Shown: positions 21,860 through 34,200 of the stretch, piece by piece
How the letters are laid out: every line of letters begins with the position of its first letter
Numbering within the stretch: the first letter of the stretch is position 1
From: Lethocerus indicus
Lineage: Eukaryota; Arthropoda; Insecta; Hemiptera; Belostomatidae
DNA length: 64,000 nucleotides
Direction: 5' to 3'
NCBI GenBank assembly: GCA_019843655.1
Contig: JACDQD010000009.1
Location: 4,797,204-4,861,203, forward strand
Program-made: the position numbers and the translations under genes
The notes under the pieces: model-generated
Seen by the model: the letters and a program-made list of their open reading frames with translations, nothing else
Told to the model about the DNA's origin: nothing
Database searches by the model: none

Positions 21860-24800
21860 ATTTCATGGAAATTTAAAACGGTCCCGACGAGCCCAAGTTT
21901 GCAGGTGGGTGCAACCGTATCGCTTACGAAAGAATAGCTTTACCCGTTCAAGACATATAGGTAAAGTTTAACCTTACTGCCATCCCTATAAAAATACTGT
22001 AATGAAATGCTCCCAAATAGGGAAAATAAGGATAATTTATTCCATCCAATATTCTAAAAAATCAGACCAAAATATTACGTAGAACACAAATATCTAGTTT
22101 GCAATTCTTACCTGATAATAGACATTCTTCAGTGAATAAATATTTATTTTCAATATTTTTTTATTATACCCTGGTTTAAAAAAGAAAGACATAATTTTAC
22201 ACTGAGGATTTTAAAGGAGGTTTCTATAACGATATATATATTTTGATCCTGAATGATCGCGTCGCATTGGCTGCCTGGGAATGAAACACCTCTATAATAG
22301 CCCAGCGCCGGTTAATTAGGTCGGTTCGAATTAGAGGTAGAGGGCGAGTAAAGAGGGTGTGATGGGGATTGTTGAGACGACAACGAATTAACCCGCTGTG
22401 TAATTGTAGGTGTCGCGTGCCTCCCGCAGGACCCTCCCAATAGAGCGAGGTGCCGATTCTCGACCCTCGGGACCCTCGCGTTTCGAAACTGCCGACCGGC
22501 TGTCGAACCGATTCTTAATGACCGGGTATTTTTTCGTCCAGCGGTGAGACTGCGCTTTTGTTTGGAACTGCCTATTGCGCCCTTAGTAGAGTGTAACGCG
22601 GACCACTCCGGTTACAAAAATTTGCCGGAATAAGACAAACTTTTTGGAAAATTCCACAGGGTCCATTCGTACCCCCCACCGGTCCATGCCCACCGAAAAT
22701 CGACACTTTCCACAATTATAAAGAACGAAGAGACAATAATGACGGTTATATTAGTTCCAGCAATGAAGTTCAACGTGAAAGAGGAAATTAGCTGAAAATA
22801 GTGTTCTTTTAATAATAATTTGTCAAAAGGTTAAGTCGTAAAACAGTGATTTGCTGAAAAAAGTACCAAAGGTGAAGAATTTAAACTGGATGGTTTTTGA
22901 TTGCTGTGAGAAATAGCAACAACAATAACTGAGGATTTATTCCAGGAACAGTAAGTTCCTTGTTAAAAGTAAGTTAATCCGAGGTTGGAATTTGTATTTT
23001 ACATTTAAATTGGAAAAATGAATTCAAGTTGCGGCCATAGTTCACGAAAGATAACTGGAAAGGAACAAAAAAATAAGGAAGTAGACGGAAGATGTGTAAT
23101 ATTTTAAGTTCGGAGGAGATATCGAGAAAGGGCGGTATTTCCTCCACCAATATGCCGCGCCCACTGAATATTATCACTGAGTACAAACAATCGAGCCCCG
23201 ATTTGCAGCGTCCGAGCCGCCTGCAATATAGCACGATTAATTGGGTAGGGAGGTGGGGGTGTCGACGGCGGGCCCCGGGTTAATTAAATGTGGCCGGCGG
23301 CCGGGGGCTTATACCGGGGACTGGTTTATACTCTTGTCAACTGTGTCCCTCCCCATTGTTCACAGGGTCGGGCCTCTCTTCTGCACGGGCAGGCCGAGTT
23401 ATTGGCCCGACCAGCCGGCTAGCTCAGTGCCCAGGTGGAAACTGGAAGCCGGGTTAGGGTACGCCACTATAATAAATATCACTCAACGGCGATATCCTAG
23501 AAGAATATAACGAATACACGCACAGGCGGGGTTTTAAAGAATTTTCTGGACGAAATTTTCTCAGCAATAAAGAATTCGGACGCTGTTATCGATCGAGTGA
23601 AAGAAGAGTTTAGAGAGTTGGGGGAGAAAATTTCCTCCCGTGCGTTTCGCTGCCGCGCAAGAAATTAAAATGAAGAAGAAAGTTTTTTATAATTTGCGAG
23701 AATGAGAATGGAACAAGATCAAGAACACGCGCCATTGTTTTTGTTTTTTATCAATCTCATTTTGGAACAAATCAATTTCACGGAAGCGTCAAAATTAGAG
23801 GATTGCAATCAACATTTTGACTTCAGTAATACAGATGGGATTCACGTGTGCCGCGCTTTAAAGGAATTACACGCGAACAATAAACAATCGCCCAATGTAA
23901 CGGGTCCGGAATTTCATGCGTACACTCTGTAAACTAAAAGTACAGTGAAATGCGACATACTATTTTATGCGCAAATATTTCAGCGTACTTTAGGAGACCC
24001 AGAAGTCTTCCGCTCTCAGACAGCCTAAAAATGTTACTCACACGTATTTCCTACTTATGCAGAAAACGTAGTAACATTTCTTAATGGAAGGTCTTCCAGG
24101 TATAAACATTCCATTAAATCCTTTCTTATTCAAAGAACATTCAGTTTTCGGTTAATATCGGCCTTTCCAACTGTGCTATGTGCGTCCCCTTTTTTTATCT
24201 ACGTAATACCAATATTATTAGTAATCGCAGTAAAAAATTTTTGATATGGAATACAGAATTGTCCAGAAGGGAGAATCCCTCCTAGCGGCCCTAAGATGCG
24301 GTAGTTGTCCTTGAATGGACTATATCAACAGTTCGCCTTTCTTGAATGAGTCCTGGGGATTCATTCATCGATCATTGCTTGTTTTATATTACCGAGAGAG
24401 TTATCTCCCTCTCGAATAGCTCCGCACCGTTGTAGAGATTTAAATATTCCTTTTTTTCAATCTCCGGCTCAATTCCGTTTCTCCGTCCAACCGGATTTTA
24501 GATTAACGCATCGACTATACCGGGCCGCCGTTGATGCCGACCGAGGAGCAATTATACCGTATTGCTTTTTCACGTGATGGCTCCCAATTGTTGGCCTCCC
24601 TGTCCTAAATATTTCTGTAATTGTATCTCCGCCCGAACACAATTTATACTGTTTATACGCGATAAATCAAATGTCCTAATTATCTTCGCCCGTCCAAGTC
24701 GCATGACTCCACTTCATACTTCATACCGACGCGCGGTTTGCGCTACCCGAGTAATTTCCACCATTTTTTCTCCTCCATAGCGTAACGCACTCTGGCCCGA

Positions 24801-27800
24801 TACTGAACAACAGAAATTACAGTTGATACCGAAGTAATTACTTAGAAACGGAATTGTTAACTGCTAATTAATCTAAGAAGAAATTATTGCCCTTAATGAA
24901 CGAGCGGTGAGATAGAAACAATACGAGCTTTGTTTTTAATGTCTTCTTACCGTCGGGTGGGGGGTTTTAATTATTTTTTTCCTTCATTTCTAATTTTTTG
25001 TGTTGATTGTTTTCACGCGTCTCGAGTTTTTAAATTAAACGGCTGTTTCGCATTTCGTATAAATTATACACAATAGCTGGCATTGATAAACACAATTTTA
25101 ACTGCGATCCTCGCCTTTCCGTTAAGCGTAAAATTTATCACCGGGCTCTTTAAACTCGCAAAAACATTTAGATCTACAGTCCTTTCTAATTACACGTTAG
25201 CGCTTAGCAACTTCTAGAACGTTAATTAACAAACAGTTAATGAACTTAATTCGGTGAGTACAATGCCCGTAGGTATTTGAAAAAATATCACGTTCTTAAC
25301 TTGGCACTGTTACAATCAAAAAATTGCTTTCTTAATTAATAACACTATTAAAACCGCAATACGTTATACGTTCAATTATATTAATTTCAGTATTTTAGTT
25401 CTGTTAATTTGCGCATATCGCCAATTATATAGAACGTTTCAAACTTGAATTATATTTTTAATTATACTCGGTTTAATTGTCAAATGTTTTTCGTTCCTTC
25501 GTTTGAACAGATCAGCTATATTCCAGGCTCTCCAAAAAAAATACCCTTCCAATATATAGTGAAATATGTACGAAATTACAGTATGGAAAATGAGGATGGA
25601 TATAAAGATAATCGGGACAAATATGGAGAAATATGAAGAAATATAACGTTATAAGTTCTTTTTTTCTATCCTTTAATACAACATTCCTTCACTTATTACT
25701 TTCTTTACTTATAATCCCTTTACTGAAATATCCGGACATATCCGAAAATATATGTTACTCTGTGTGGGTCAGATAGTACTGCCGATGTATTCTGCTATAT
25801 TCATACATGCGATAAAACTGTAATGACTAAGGTAGTGGGAGGTGAACTGGTACAGATCTTCTAACTGAAGCCCCCCAGTAATCTCATAAACAGTATTGTC
25901 AATAAAATTATCTATATATTTTAAATTGTTATTATTATTTTATTATATTTTATTTTATTTATATTTTATATTATCAGCGATACATAACGAAATTTCAAGT
26001 TAAGCACAAGACACAAATTCGTAGTTCGGCGTCCTTTTACTAGCATATCTGCGTGATTCATTAACAATTATGGGTTATCATGTTTCTATTACGGGATTTT
26101 TGTTATTAATACATTATATTTTCGTGATGACAATCAACAATTAATAAGAGTAGGTATTACTCTTATTTTTCTTGTATTCCAGTCCTGCTTCGACAGGACG
26201 GTTCACCGTTATTATTGCTGTATTCCCGTATTTCCTGAGATTCCTTTTATTTTTAGAGCCCCCCGACTGTTTACACCAATAATTTCCCGACGAAATACGA
26301 ACCGGGATAGTCGGAAAGAGCGGTGGAAAATAAAAAATAACCGGGGGCCGATAAATAACAAAATTGTGACTTCACACAAAGGGGAAGCTAATAGGCCTCT
26401 TCGGTGCGGGTCATCGGCAACGCGGGGGAGTCTCAGCACGGGCCGGAGCCCTCCCGAGCCGCATAAAACGGCCGTTCGTTTCTTCCGTAACAGGCCCACT
26501 TCTCCCTTGTCTTCCTGGCTCCTGTCCCTTTTTATTTTCTTACCGGTGTTTATTTCAGTGTTCCTGAATGCCCACGGGGAGGGAGGGCATTCTACGACAA
26601 AGCGGACCGGGAAAGTGGTAAGGCGTGGCCACTTATTTTGGGCACCTCTAAATTACACCGAGAGGGATCCCGGCAGGATATCGACGGCTATTTAGAATTG
26701 ATAAATGGTGAAAAAAAATTGTCGTAAATTGGTGGGGAACAGAAACGTGCTTTAGATTAAAATGCGCGGACGATTCTGCCACAAAGCGATGCTATTTTAC
26801 ATTTAAATATTTATTAATTTAGGATATGTTAGGGCTGAAGGTGTTAATGAAGTCATGGAACATCGTTCTTTTTGCCCCCGTATTCGACTTAGTGTCCTAT
26901 TTACTGCGAAAATGAAAAACGCCGTTGAAAGTTTTTCAATTTTCGTAGAAAATATGTTGTAGTGAATTGCATTGTTCTTAATAGCACACGTAACTTCGTT
27001 CACACACACGGAATCGCCGTGTAATTTTAGACGTGGCATACCGATGCGGTGTAATTTATTTATGCGGAAATGTAAGACTTAATATCCAGGTGTTAATGGC
27101 GTGGTTGAGACGACGTCTAATGTTATTGGGATTGATTTATTAAGTCTGAAAATATACCCCAACCTTGGCAAGGATATTCAGAGGGGCCGGCTGTAGTTGT
27201 CGCCCGTCCCGCGTATGCAAATGGAAATTTCGCAATTGTCGTTTTATGATTTGTCGCCTTCATTAGCCCGATATTTATTCAGGTAATCCGTCTCGGCTTG
27301 AGTTATATCTTTGTTTGCGGTGCCTGCATTAAAGACCTGCATTTTACGCCTTCTCGTGCCCGTTCTCGAGGTTGGGTTTAATCGATGCCGTCCGGGAGAA
27401 AATGAACGCTTACAAGCTGGAAATCAATGATATTAGAAAGGTATTACTTGGGACCGCCTTTAATATACGTCCAGTGTAATTACTAGGTGTTTTTAATTCC
27501 TAATAAACAAAAATAAGGGTAGAATAATACCTTTGGCAACACTGCAGAGAGCATTTTTTGTTCGATTAAGAAAACATTATTTTTCGTTCCTGCAGAAAAA
27601 TTTTAAATAGGATTAATCTCATAATGCTGTATTCAGTGTCAGAATAAATCAGATAAGCTTTTAAACTAAAAACTGCAGTATTGCATTTCTAATTTCATTA
27701 CTCCAATTCTCGATTCGTTTAGTCTCTATTCACAACTTGGGTTCCGTCGCACGTTGATGAATATTCGGACGGTATCGTTTCAAGTTTCCATTCAACGGCG

Positions 27801-27880
27801 GTTTTCAAAAGTCATTCTGTAAGTTTGAGCGAATTTATCTCCGTTTTAAAGGCGACAAGAGGTCGGACGCTTTAAGGGCG
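21860..27880. other. Mostly AT-rich non-coding stretch
   Basis: Small GC-rich patches lie at about 22380-22690, 23230-23470 and 26400-26660. An A/T low-complexity run lies at 25928-25976. A forward open frame of 76 codons at 23702-23932 and others of similar length show nothing recognisable. No RNA gene was found; an A-box-like word near 23418 has no B box. Confidence 0.65.
25928..25976. repeat. A/T low-complexity run
   Basis: About fifty bases made of TTAT, TTTTA and similar words without G or C. Confidence 0.95.
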
Positions 27881-27889
27881 CCGAAAGCT

Positions 27890-28330
27890 CCATGATTTAG
27901 TGGCCGGCGCTAAATCCGCCCCTAATTAAGGCGGACAAGGCGTTGCGGATCGGACCCGGTCGGTCGGGGAGAGCGGCGCAGACGGGCGCAGGCCAGGGGC
28001 CACGCAGCTCGCACGCACCCGCCACGTGGGAACCGGAAGTCCCGTCCATTCGCGGAACCGCGAGACGCCCAATTATATTTTTCGGAATCGGGCTCTCCAA
28101 CAGGAGTCGCGCGATCATGCCTTATTCATGCGGCGTCGAAAAATCGGCGGAGGAAAAAAAAGAAAAACCGGCCAGAAAGAAAGGCGAGAAGAAAGAAGAG
28201 TGGGGGCAGGGGGGAGAGAACCCGGACATAATTAAATTGGAGTCCGAAGTCGCGGGGATGGGAAAGCCGGACAATGGGGGCCCCATCGCCGGGGACGGGC
28301 TCCCACGCGGGGCCCCTCGAATCGACTCAA
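27890..28330. other. GC-rich island with a purine-rich core
   Basis: A GC-rich block contains, at about 28141-28225, a stretch that is nearly all A and G on the plus strand, with few interruptions. A forward frame from 27943 to 28386 is open but encodes a K/E/G-rich low-complexity peptide over the purine tract and no known domain. Confidence 0.6.
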
Positions 28331-28823
28331 AAACATATTTTTCCCACCCGGACTCCTCCCATATCTGTGCAAACTATATATTATGAAGCCGAAACCGGAT
28401 ATGTAGAATGCAGGCGCCACAGGAACCCCGTCCAATTATTGTTACGGCTCGATATTAATGTCCACGAATTTAACACTGGACTAGTGCCGTGGCAGCCAAT
28501 GCTGCAATTGTTTATCTCGTCGTGTGAAAAACTTTAACCTGCCTACTCCCGAATCGTAGAACAGGCATAGTTTCGTCGACTATTGAGTGTGGAAAACCGA
28601 ATAGAGCACAAATCAACAAGCAAGGAGGGAATAATAACATCATACATATCTGTACATCTAGGAGTTGTGAAAAATGTCCACCGAGTTTGAGAAAACAAAG
28701 TAACATACCGCCAGTTAGTGTAGAATGATGAATGGCCACTAAAAGGAAGAATACCTTACTTAGTTATCAATAAATTTCACTACGGGGCCCGCTAGTGAAA
28801 AGGGTTTTCTGATTGGGGACGCT

Positions 28824-28859
28824 ATGTAAATCATGTCCCTTAATGACGTTGTTATTGCG
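28824..28859 (+). repeat. Imperfect direct repeat, copy 1
   Basis: Starts ATGTAAATCA, continues through TTAATGACG and ends GTTATTGCG. It matches 29629-29663 at about 31 of 36 positions with one single-base gap, by my alignment. The flanks beyond the repeat do not match well. Confidence 0.75.
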
Positions 28860-28869
28860 CCCTTTGCTC

Positions 28870-29580
28870 GTTATATTTTCTCCCTTTTAAACGCTACGGA
28901 ACTTACCTTGGAAACGAGCGTGATTCTAACGCTTTCCTTCACTTAATTTAGGGTCCGACCTCGGGGCTGTGTTCACAGGTATCGTTCCTAATAATGTTTA
29001 ATGTGTTCCAGCTTATATCATCTTGTGGGACAAAGAGATTCAATATCCGCTGCCAACGTATTTATTAATTTAAATGTATTTTATGATAATGATCGCATGA
29101 TCTATGATTATAATGAAACTCTAGCAATAATATAATAGTATAATATAATTTCAAATTTTAATTTTCTAATTTCTCGTATTGTTTTTGTTACTAAAACAAT
29201 GTTTTAATGCCTCAATATAATTCCATCGGCCTCTTCTTCCGACCTAAATCATGTTATTAACAATTTTCAGTTTGTTTATCTCGGATTTAGTAACCTGTAC
29301 AATGTTCAGGTAATGTCTAATACTCGATTGTCAGTGATTTTGTCTCATTAGCAAGTAGATTGATTATGATGTGTTGTCACCAATAAATCCATTTAGTAGC
29401 CTTTCCAAAGTAACATTGTATTGTGGTATACAGTCAGGTGATCATTTATCCATTCTCCAGTATGATTCATAAAATTATTTTCATGTTGTTCATTGTTAAC
29501 AGAAGCATTTACAGTGTTTAAACGCTCGTGATACCCGAAATTGTCAAGAATAATTCCTTCGTCTTCTCCCCTTTCCTTAT
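28870..29580. other. AT-rich spacer
   Basis: AT-rich sequence between the two direct-repeat copies. Nothing is recognisable. Confidence 0.6.
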
Positions 29581-29628
29581 TACAGGATAGGAGGGCTTCA
29601 CGAGCGAGAGAGTCCCCGGCACCGCCGA

Positions 29629-29663
29629 TGTAAATCACGTTCTTAATAACGTCGTTATTGCGG
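29629..29663 (+). repeat. Imperfect direct repeat, copy 2
   Basis: Partner of 28824-28859, 805 bases downstream in the same orientation: ATGTAAATCA, then TTAATAACG, then GTTATTGCG. It lies at the start of a GC-rich island, whereas copy 1 lies in AT-richer DNA. Confidence 0.75.
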
Positions 29664-30130
29664 CCATTACCTCCGGTGTACAGTTCCCGTTCAAGAGGGC
29701 CCGGGCCGCCCCCCCCCCCTATTCGGAAAACGAAAATAAAAAGGAAGGCGGAGAATAAAAAGAAGAAGAACACAGAAAAAGGTGAAATAAAGGCCGGGGT
29801 CCCCGAGGGACATAAATTGCCCGAGAAACCCACACCTAGGCCGAGAGGCCCGGTATTGATTTATCGTCCGAGCCGGTTAATTTTTCTCCCGGGCGCCCGC
29901 CGAAGAGAAAAACGAGTAAGAGCCCCGACGAGTAGAAAGAAGAAACAAACGTACTTAGGCGAGGGAGAAAAGAGAGCCCCGGCCGGGCTTGGGGCATAAA
30001 TCGACGCGAGCCTAACGCCTCCCGCCCAGCGGCCCCCAACGGCAAACATTAATCAATTTGGCCGTGGAATTGTTGAAGGGGGAGGCGGGGGGGGCGCCCA
30101 ACACCGGCCTCTCAATTAGACGAGGGACCC
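29664..30130. other. GC-rich island with a poly(C) run
   Basis: Contains an 11-base C run at 29709-29719, followed by an A/G-rich stretch to about 29800. Frames on both strands are open and of low complexity. No gene is recognised. Confidence 0.6.
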
Positions 30131-30548
30131 GCGAGAACTTAGCTCCCAGGATCCAAAAATCTCTGTTCGGATACCAACCGAAACAAATTGACCCACCCTG
30201 CTGCCCAAGCCTACCTTACAAGTCCATAGTAAGGACTAGCTTAGTGCATCGCTACGATTGGGAGGGCACAGTATTTCCCGGTATGCCTATAGTGATAGGG
30301 AAAATCACTGGTATTTATTGCAAATAATAATAAAGAGATAAGTACTCATATTAGCAATTAGTTAAAGCACTGAAATAATAGTTACCGCGAATTGGCAAAA
30401 ATTTAACATTGTGGGCAAAAATATCATTTAATTTTTTCCTCCTTATATTTTTAATATCTTGAATCAATTTCGCTTGTACCCGTTCACCTGGAAGTGAAGG
30501 AAATGTGAGATTCCGAATACAGGAAACGAGTAATCAGAGTCACCGTTT

Positions 30549-30570
30549 ATATAATAATAAAATAATAAAA
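30549..30570. repeat. Short (ATA/AAT)n repeat
   Basis: About seven trinucleotide units with small interruptions. Confidence 0.85.
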
Positions 30571-31011
30571 TCGGGGTCTGTTATAAATTAGAATAAATTG
30601 TTTAGTCTACCTACCGTCTCATATAATGGGGTTTTTTTTTAAGGGTAATCCGTCATGTACGTTCACCATTGCAGTGACTACGAACGGATGTTCCGGCTGT
30701 GCAGTGGAATGCGGAACAATAAAGTGAATCATTAGAGCATTACACCAGTTACTGCCTTCTCAGGTGCGTTGAATCCCGGCCGTGACCCTCCCCAGTGGAA
30801 CCCCAAAGGGTCCGTACAGCTAATCGCGCTCATACAATCTACACAGTGCAGCATGTATAATACTATAATTACAATAGAATTTGTCCTAATATATATTCTA
30901 ATATGTATTGCAGATAAATTTTATTAGGTACGCTAATTAATGAGTGAAGATTTCTGCGACCAGAACGTCCGGTAGGATTCTGTAATACTGTGGGACCCCT
31001 GATGGTGGATC

Positions 31012-31136
31012 CGGTAAGAGTTCCGAAACGTCGCAATCAGACAACAAATGGTAAAACCCCTCCCAAACGGAACCAGTTATGTGGTTTTCAAACACAAGAA
31101 AAATCCTGGAATAGCGGGGGGCCAACCCCTGCCAAT
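31012..31136 (+). mobile_element. Dispersed repeat family A, copy 2
   Basis: Shares the exact 18-base core AAGAGTTCCGAAACGTCG (31016-31033) and later blocks with the copy at 15111-15232, in the same order and orientation. Both end with CAACCCCTGC (here 31123-31132). The GC hairpin is only partly kept: GGGG still pairs with CCCC, but the lower stem has a bulge. No terminal repeats or coding content are visible. Confidence 0.65.
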
Positions 31137-31448
31137 TGCGTTCTTCCCACGCGATTCCTACGGTTTGAATCTTCCTCCACTTATATAGTTCTTTTATATT
31201 CGAAACTTGTAGAAATTGCTAGCATTAGCTATGCAAGCTGAGTCTTGCGATATTCCACTCGGGCATTGAATGCTTCGAGCTTCGACACTAACTGTGGCCA
31301 GTCTGCACTGAATGGGGAGCTAGCTTTGTTCACACTTTGTTCGACATCGTATCACGCACGCTGAGTTCCCAGTTTATCTTTCGCAATTCGAGGACTTCTG
31401 GGCCGATTGTGACGGGACGATTTTGTCCGCGGGCTGCCGCTCGCCCCT

Positions 31449-31472
31449 GTACGTACGTGCGTGCGTGCGTGC
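31449..31472. repeat. (GTAC)n(GTGC)n tetranucleotide repeat
   Basis: Two GTAC units run into four GTGC units, a small compound microsatellite of alternating purine and pyrimidine, which can favour Z-form DNA. Confidence 0.93.
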
Positions 31473-31854
31473 CCGCGACCGCAATATTTCATTTGTTAAT
31501 GGAAAACAGTTTCTTAAGACTGGTAGTTGTCCGGTTTGGTGAGGGGGAGAGTGGTAGTCGAACAGGGCATCTGCATAATAACGAACCAATTAAGCCCTCG
31601 GATATCCCCCCCCTTTGGTCCTCGCGGCCGGGGAATAGACGTGAAATTCAACCGCGAGAAAATAAAACTCGTGGTTTGTAATTTATTAGGGCGCCGATAT
31701 TTGGATTCGTTATGATACGGGATAGAATCTGCGATTAAAACTGTTACCCTTACGTTGGTGTACTTAAATCATTAAAACATTACGCGCTCACAGGTAATAG
31801 AACGTGGAGCAGGAAATAAAATATTTATTAGAAATATTAAGATCTTTTAATTAA

Positions 31855-31876
31855 ATATACATATATATATATATAC
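31855..31876. repeat. (TA)n repeat
   Basis: Alternating T and A of about twenty bases, followed by CACATACATG. Confidence 0.95.
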
Positions 31877-32326
31877 ACATACATGATAATCATATTTTAT
31901 ACACGAGGCTCCAGCTCGGTGGCTCCACTAACGATCCTGTTTGTGAAAGCGTTGTTATATGATATCGCTCATATTACATGCCGGAAAATGTGAAAAAAAA
32001 TGAAACCTTCGCAATTAATACATATAATTTAAACAAGCATTATTCCAAGTATCAATACATGAGAATAGAGAGGAACTAGAGGTTGTCCCCTATGAGAGAA
32101 TAAGATTAGAAAATAATAATTAATACGCACGTATTATCCCATAAATCATTGAGCATTTACTATAGGGATAAGAATATACGAAATAATTTCGTATTGTATT
32201 ATATAAAAGTCGACAAAACATTTATAAATATAAGTAAATAGATAGAAACATTGGAAGAAACAAATGTACAGCTCACAATGGCAATCTGTTATTCAGAACA
32301 CTTTGCTTCGAATTAATTAAGCAGGA

Positions 32327-32355
32327 ATCTAAGATCGTTCGCGATCTAAGATCGT
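32327..32355 (+). repeat. Two copies of ATCTAAGATCGT
   Basis: The 12-base word occurs at 32327-32338 and 32344-32355, five bases apart. Confidence 0.9.
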
Positions 32356-33859
32356 GTCTGCGATATGAATATAAATACCATTCACGGTAACAGGTTTATA
32401 TCTGTGCCATTAGCATAAATGGATTAGCGTCGCTTCCTGCAGATTAATGCGAGCCGGATTCGTAGCGGGTAATTTGTAATTCATACTGTTCCGCGTTGGT
32501 CGGCCTCTCCATTCTTCCGTTTTCCATCTCTCATCTCCTAGACCGTTTCCACTGCCCCCAAGTCGACAAGTATCTCGCATCTCGCCCCCTTTTCACTTAT
32601 AGAATGGCAACATTAACATTTTTCTTAATTTATTTTTAACGCAGTATTCCAAAGAATACATTACAACAGATATTATGCAAATGGAGATATTAGTAATTAG
32701 TAGTAATAAAAAACCGAAACCTGAAAATAGTCAATTTTGCATGTAAGCATTTAATAAACTGTTATAATCGTTGTTAGAATGAAAATTGCCCTGTCAGAAA
32801 AGACTTTCGAACATTAAAAAAGATATGAAATAAAAGTGGAACATTAGATGATTGTCTTAATACATTATTGGGAAGAGTTGTAACCAGCAAGAGATAGAAG
32901 ATAGAGTGCAATTTTTCAATGGTAAGGAATAATTAAAATTTTATGAAATCGAAGGAAAATTCGGCCCGCCGTTGTAGTGATTTAATACATAATTTGACGT
33001 GAAAGGATGGCTGATGGGAAATTAAAGAAATACATTTCGCGATATGGTATATATCCTATACCAAATCTAACCCTAATAGTTGCAAATTTGGGTGCGAAAA
33101 ATTACTAATATCACAATTGTTTTTAGCAATTATCGGTGAATTATCAATTGAATGAACATTAATTATTTATTTCTATAATTAAATTTTTACTCATAATTAT
33201 TCTTGTTGTTTATTTTATTGTCGCATTTTCTTTTTTAATTGGCTCCATCGGATCAGAAGTTTGGGTCCCTATAAAGTGGGCGAATGACGGCCCCGATTGT
33301 GAAGTTGGTGGTTAAGGGGATCATCCGTAAATCAAACAACAGTTGTTTTGATAATTATCAGATTCCGACCTCACATTAGGCGCGGCGTTGTTATTTGGGA
33401 GGGGTGGGGGTTAAAAGACAACAGGTTTTGTATTCCTATGCGTTGATTAAGACAATGAGTAATCGCTTCGGGTATTATGATTTAGGGCTTGTCCATAGCG
33501 GCGCATTGTTCCGTCAGTTGGCGTAGCGCTCTGTTCGTTCAGATGTCACTCCCTGTTGCTGGCGACCTCTCTCTAAACGATTGTGCGTTATGGTAATCAG
33601 ACCACTAATCAAACTGAAGAATGTTAGTTTCTCAATTCGTAGATTACATTGCCTAATAAGAAACAGCAGCTGCCGACGTTGTATGAAAGTATTACTTCGA
33701 CGATAATTTAATCGGCCGGTCTTTTTGAATGAAAATTAATTATGTAATAGTTACTATAAAGGTTAAATACCCTAAGGAGTATGATACTGCGAAATGCTAC
33801 TGACAGATAGAAGCCGAAAATGGCCCTACAAGGGGGTAGTTTGTATAGAAAAATTATTG

Positions 33860-34200
33860 TTTCTGTCTCCTCTCGCTGGTTTGGTCTATTGCTAGATCGG
33901 TTTCGGCTGCTCGCATTCTTCAGTAACAGTGTTAGTCAGTTTTAGCACTTTGGATATCTTTTGGGCGTCCTCACTGCACTTGTACTACAGGCATTCTAAA
34001 GTAAATCAAAGTGGTTATCCTAAGAATTTCCTTGTTCTGTCACAGTACAAGGGACAGTGACAGTGCAGTGAGGATGCTCAAAAAACATCCAAAATGCCAA
34101 AACTGACTAACACCGCTTAAGATGGCGAGCAGCCGAAACCGGTCTAGCAAAAGGCCAAACCAGCGAGAGGAGACAGAAACACACAAAATCTACAGGTATG
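33860..34200. mobile_element. Foldback (MITE-like) element family B, most complete copy
   Basis: A left arm at 33860-33984 and a right arm at 34046-34179 are inverted copies of each other. Each is about 125 bases with roughly 85% identity by eye, and the right arm has a 12-base insertion near its inner end. The loop is about 60 bases. Paired blocks include TTTCTGTCTCC with GGAGACAGAAA, CTCGCTGGTTTGG with CCAAACCAGCGAG, and GTTAGTCAGTTTT with AAAACTGACTAAC. The right end continues into AAAATCTACAGGTAT, a variant of the family's terminal word. It codes for nothing and would depend on a transposase elsewhere. A transcript through it would fold into a long near-perfect hairpin. Confidence 0.85.

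Larger units (their letters stand above)
30140..33855. other. AT-rich stretch with family A copy 2 and simple repeats
   Basis: Holds the repeat at 31012-31136, simple repeats at 30549-30570, 31449-31472 and 31855-31876, and a short direct repeat at 32327-32355. The part from 31850 to 33200 is the most AT-rich of the window. No gene is recognised. Confidence 0.65.

Noticed and set aside
23418..23432. GGCTAGCTCAGTG, like a tRNA D-arm/A box
   Set aside because: There is no B box (GGTTCGANNCC) within 100 bases downstream and no cloverleaf.
27943..28386. 147-codon open frame, plus strand
   Set aside because: It covers a GC-rich, purine-biased block. The K/E/G-rich stretch follows from base composition, and the opposite strand is open at both ends.
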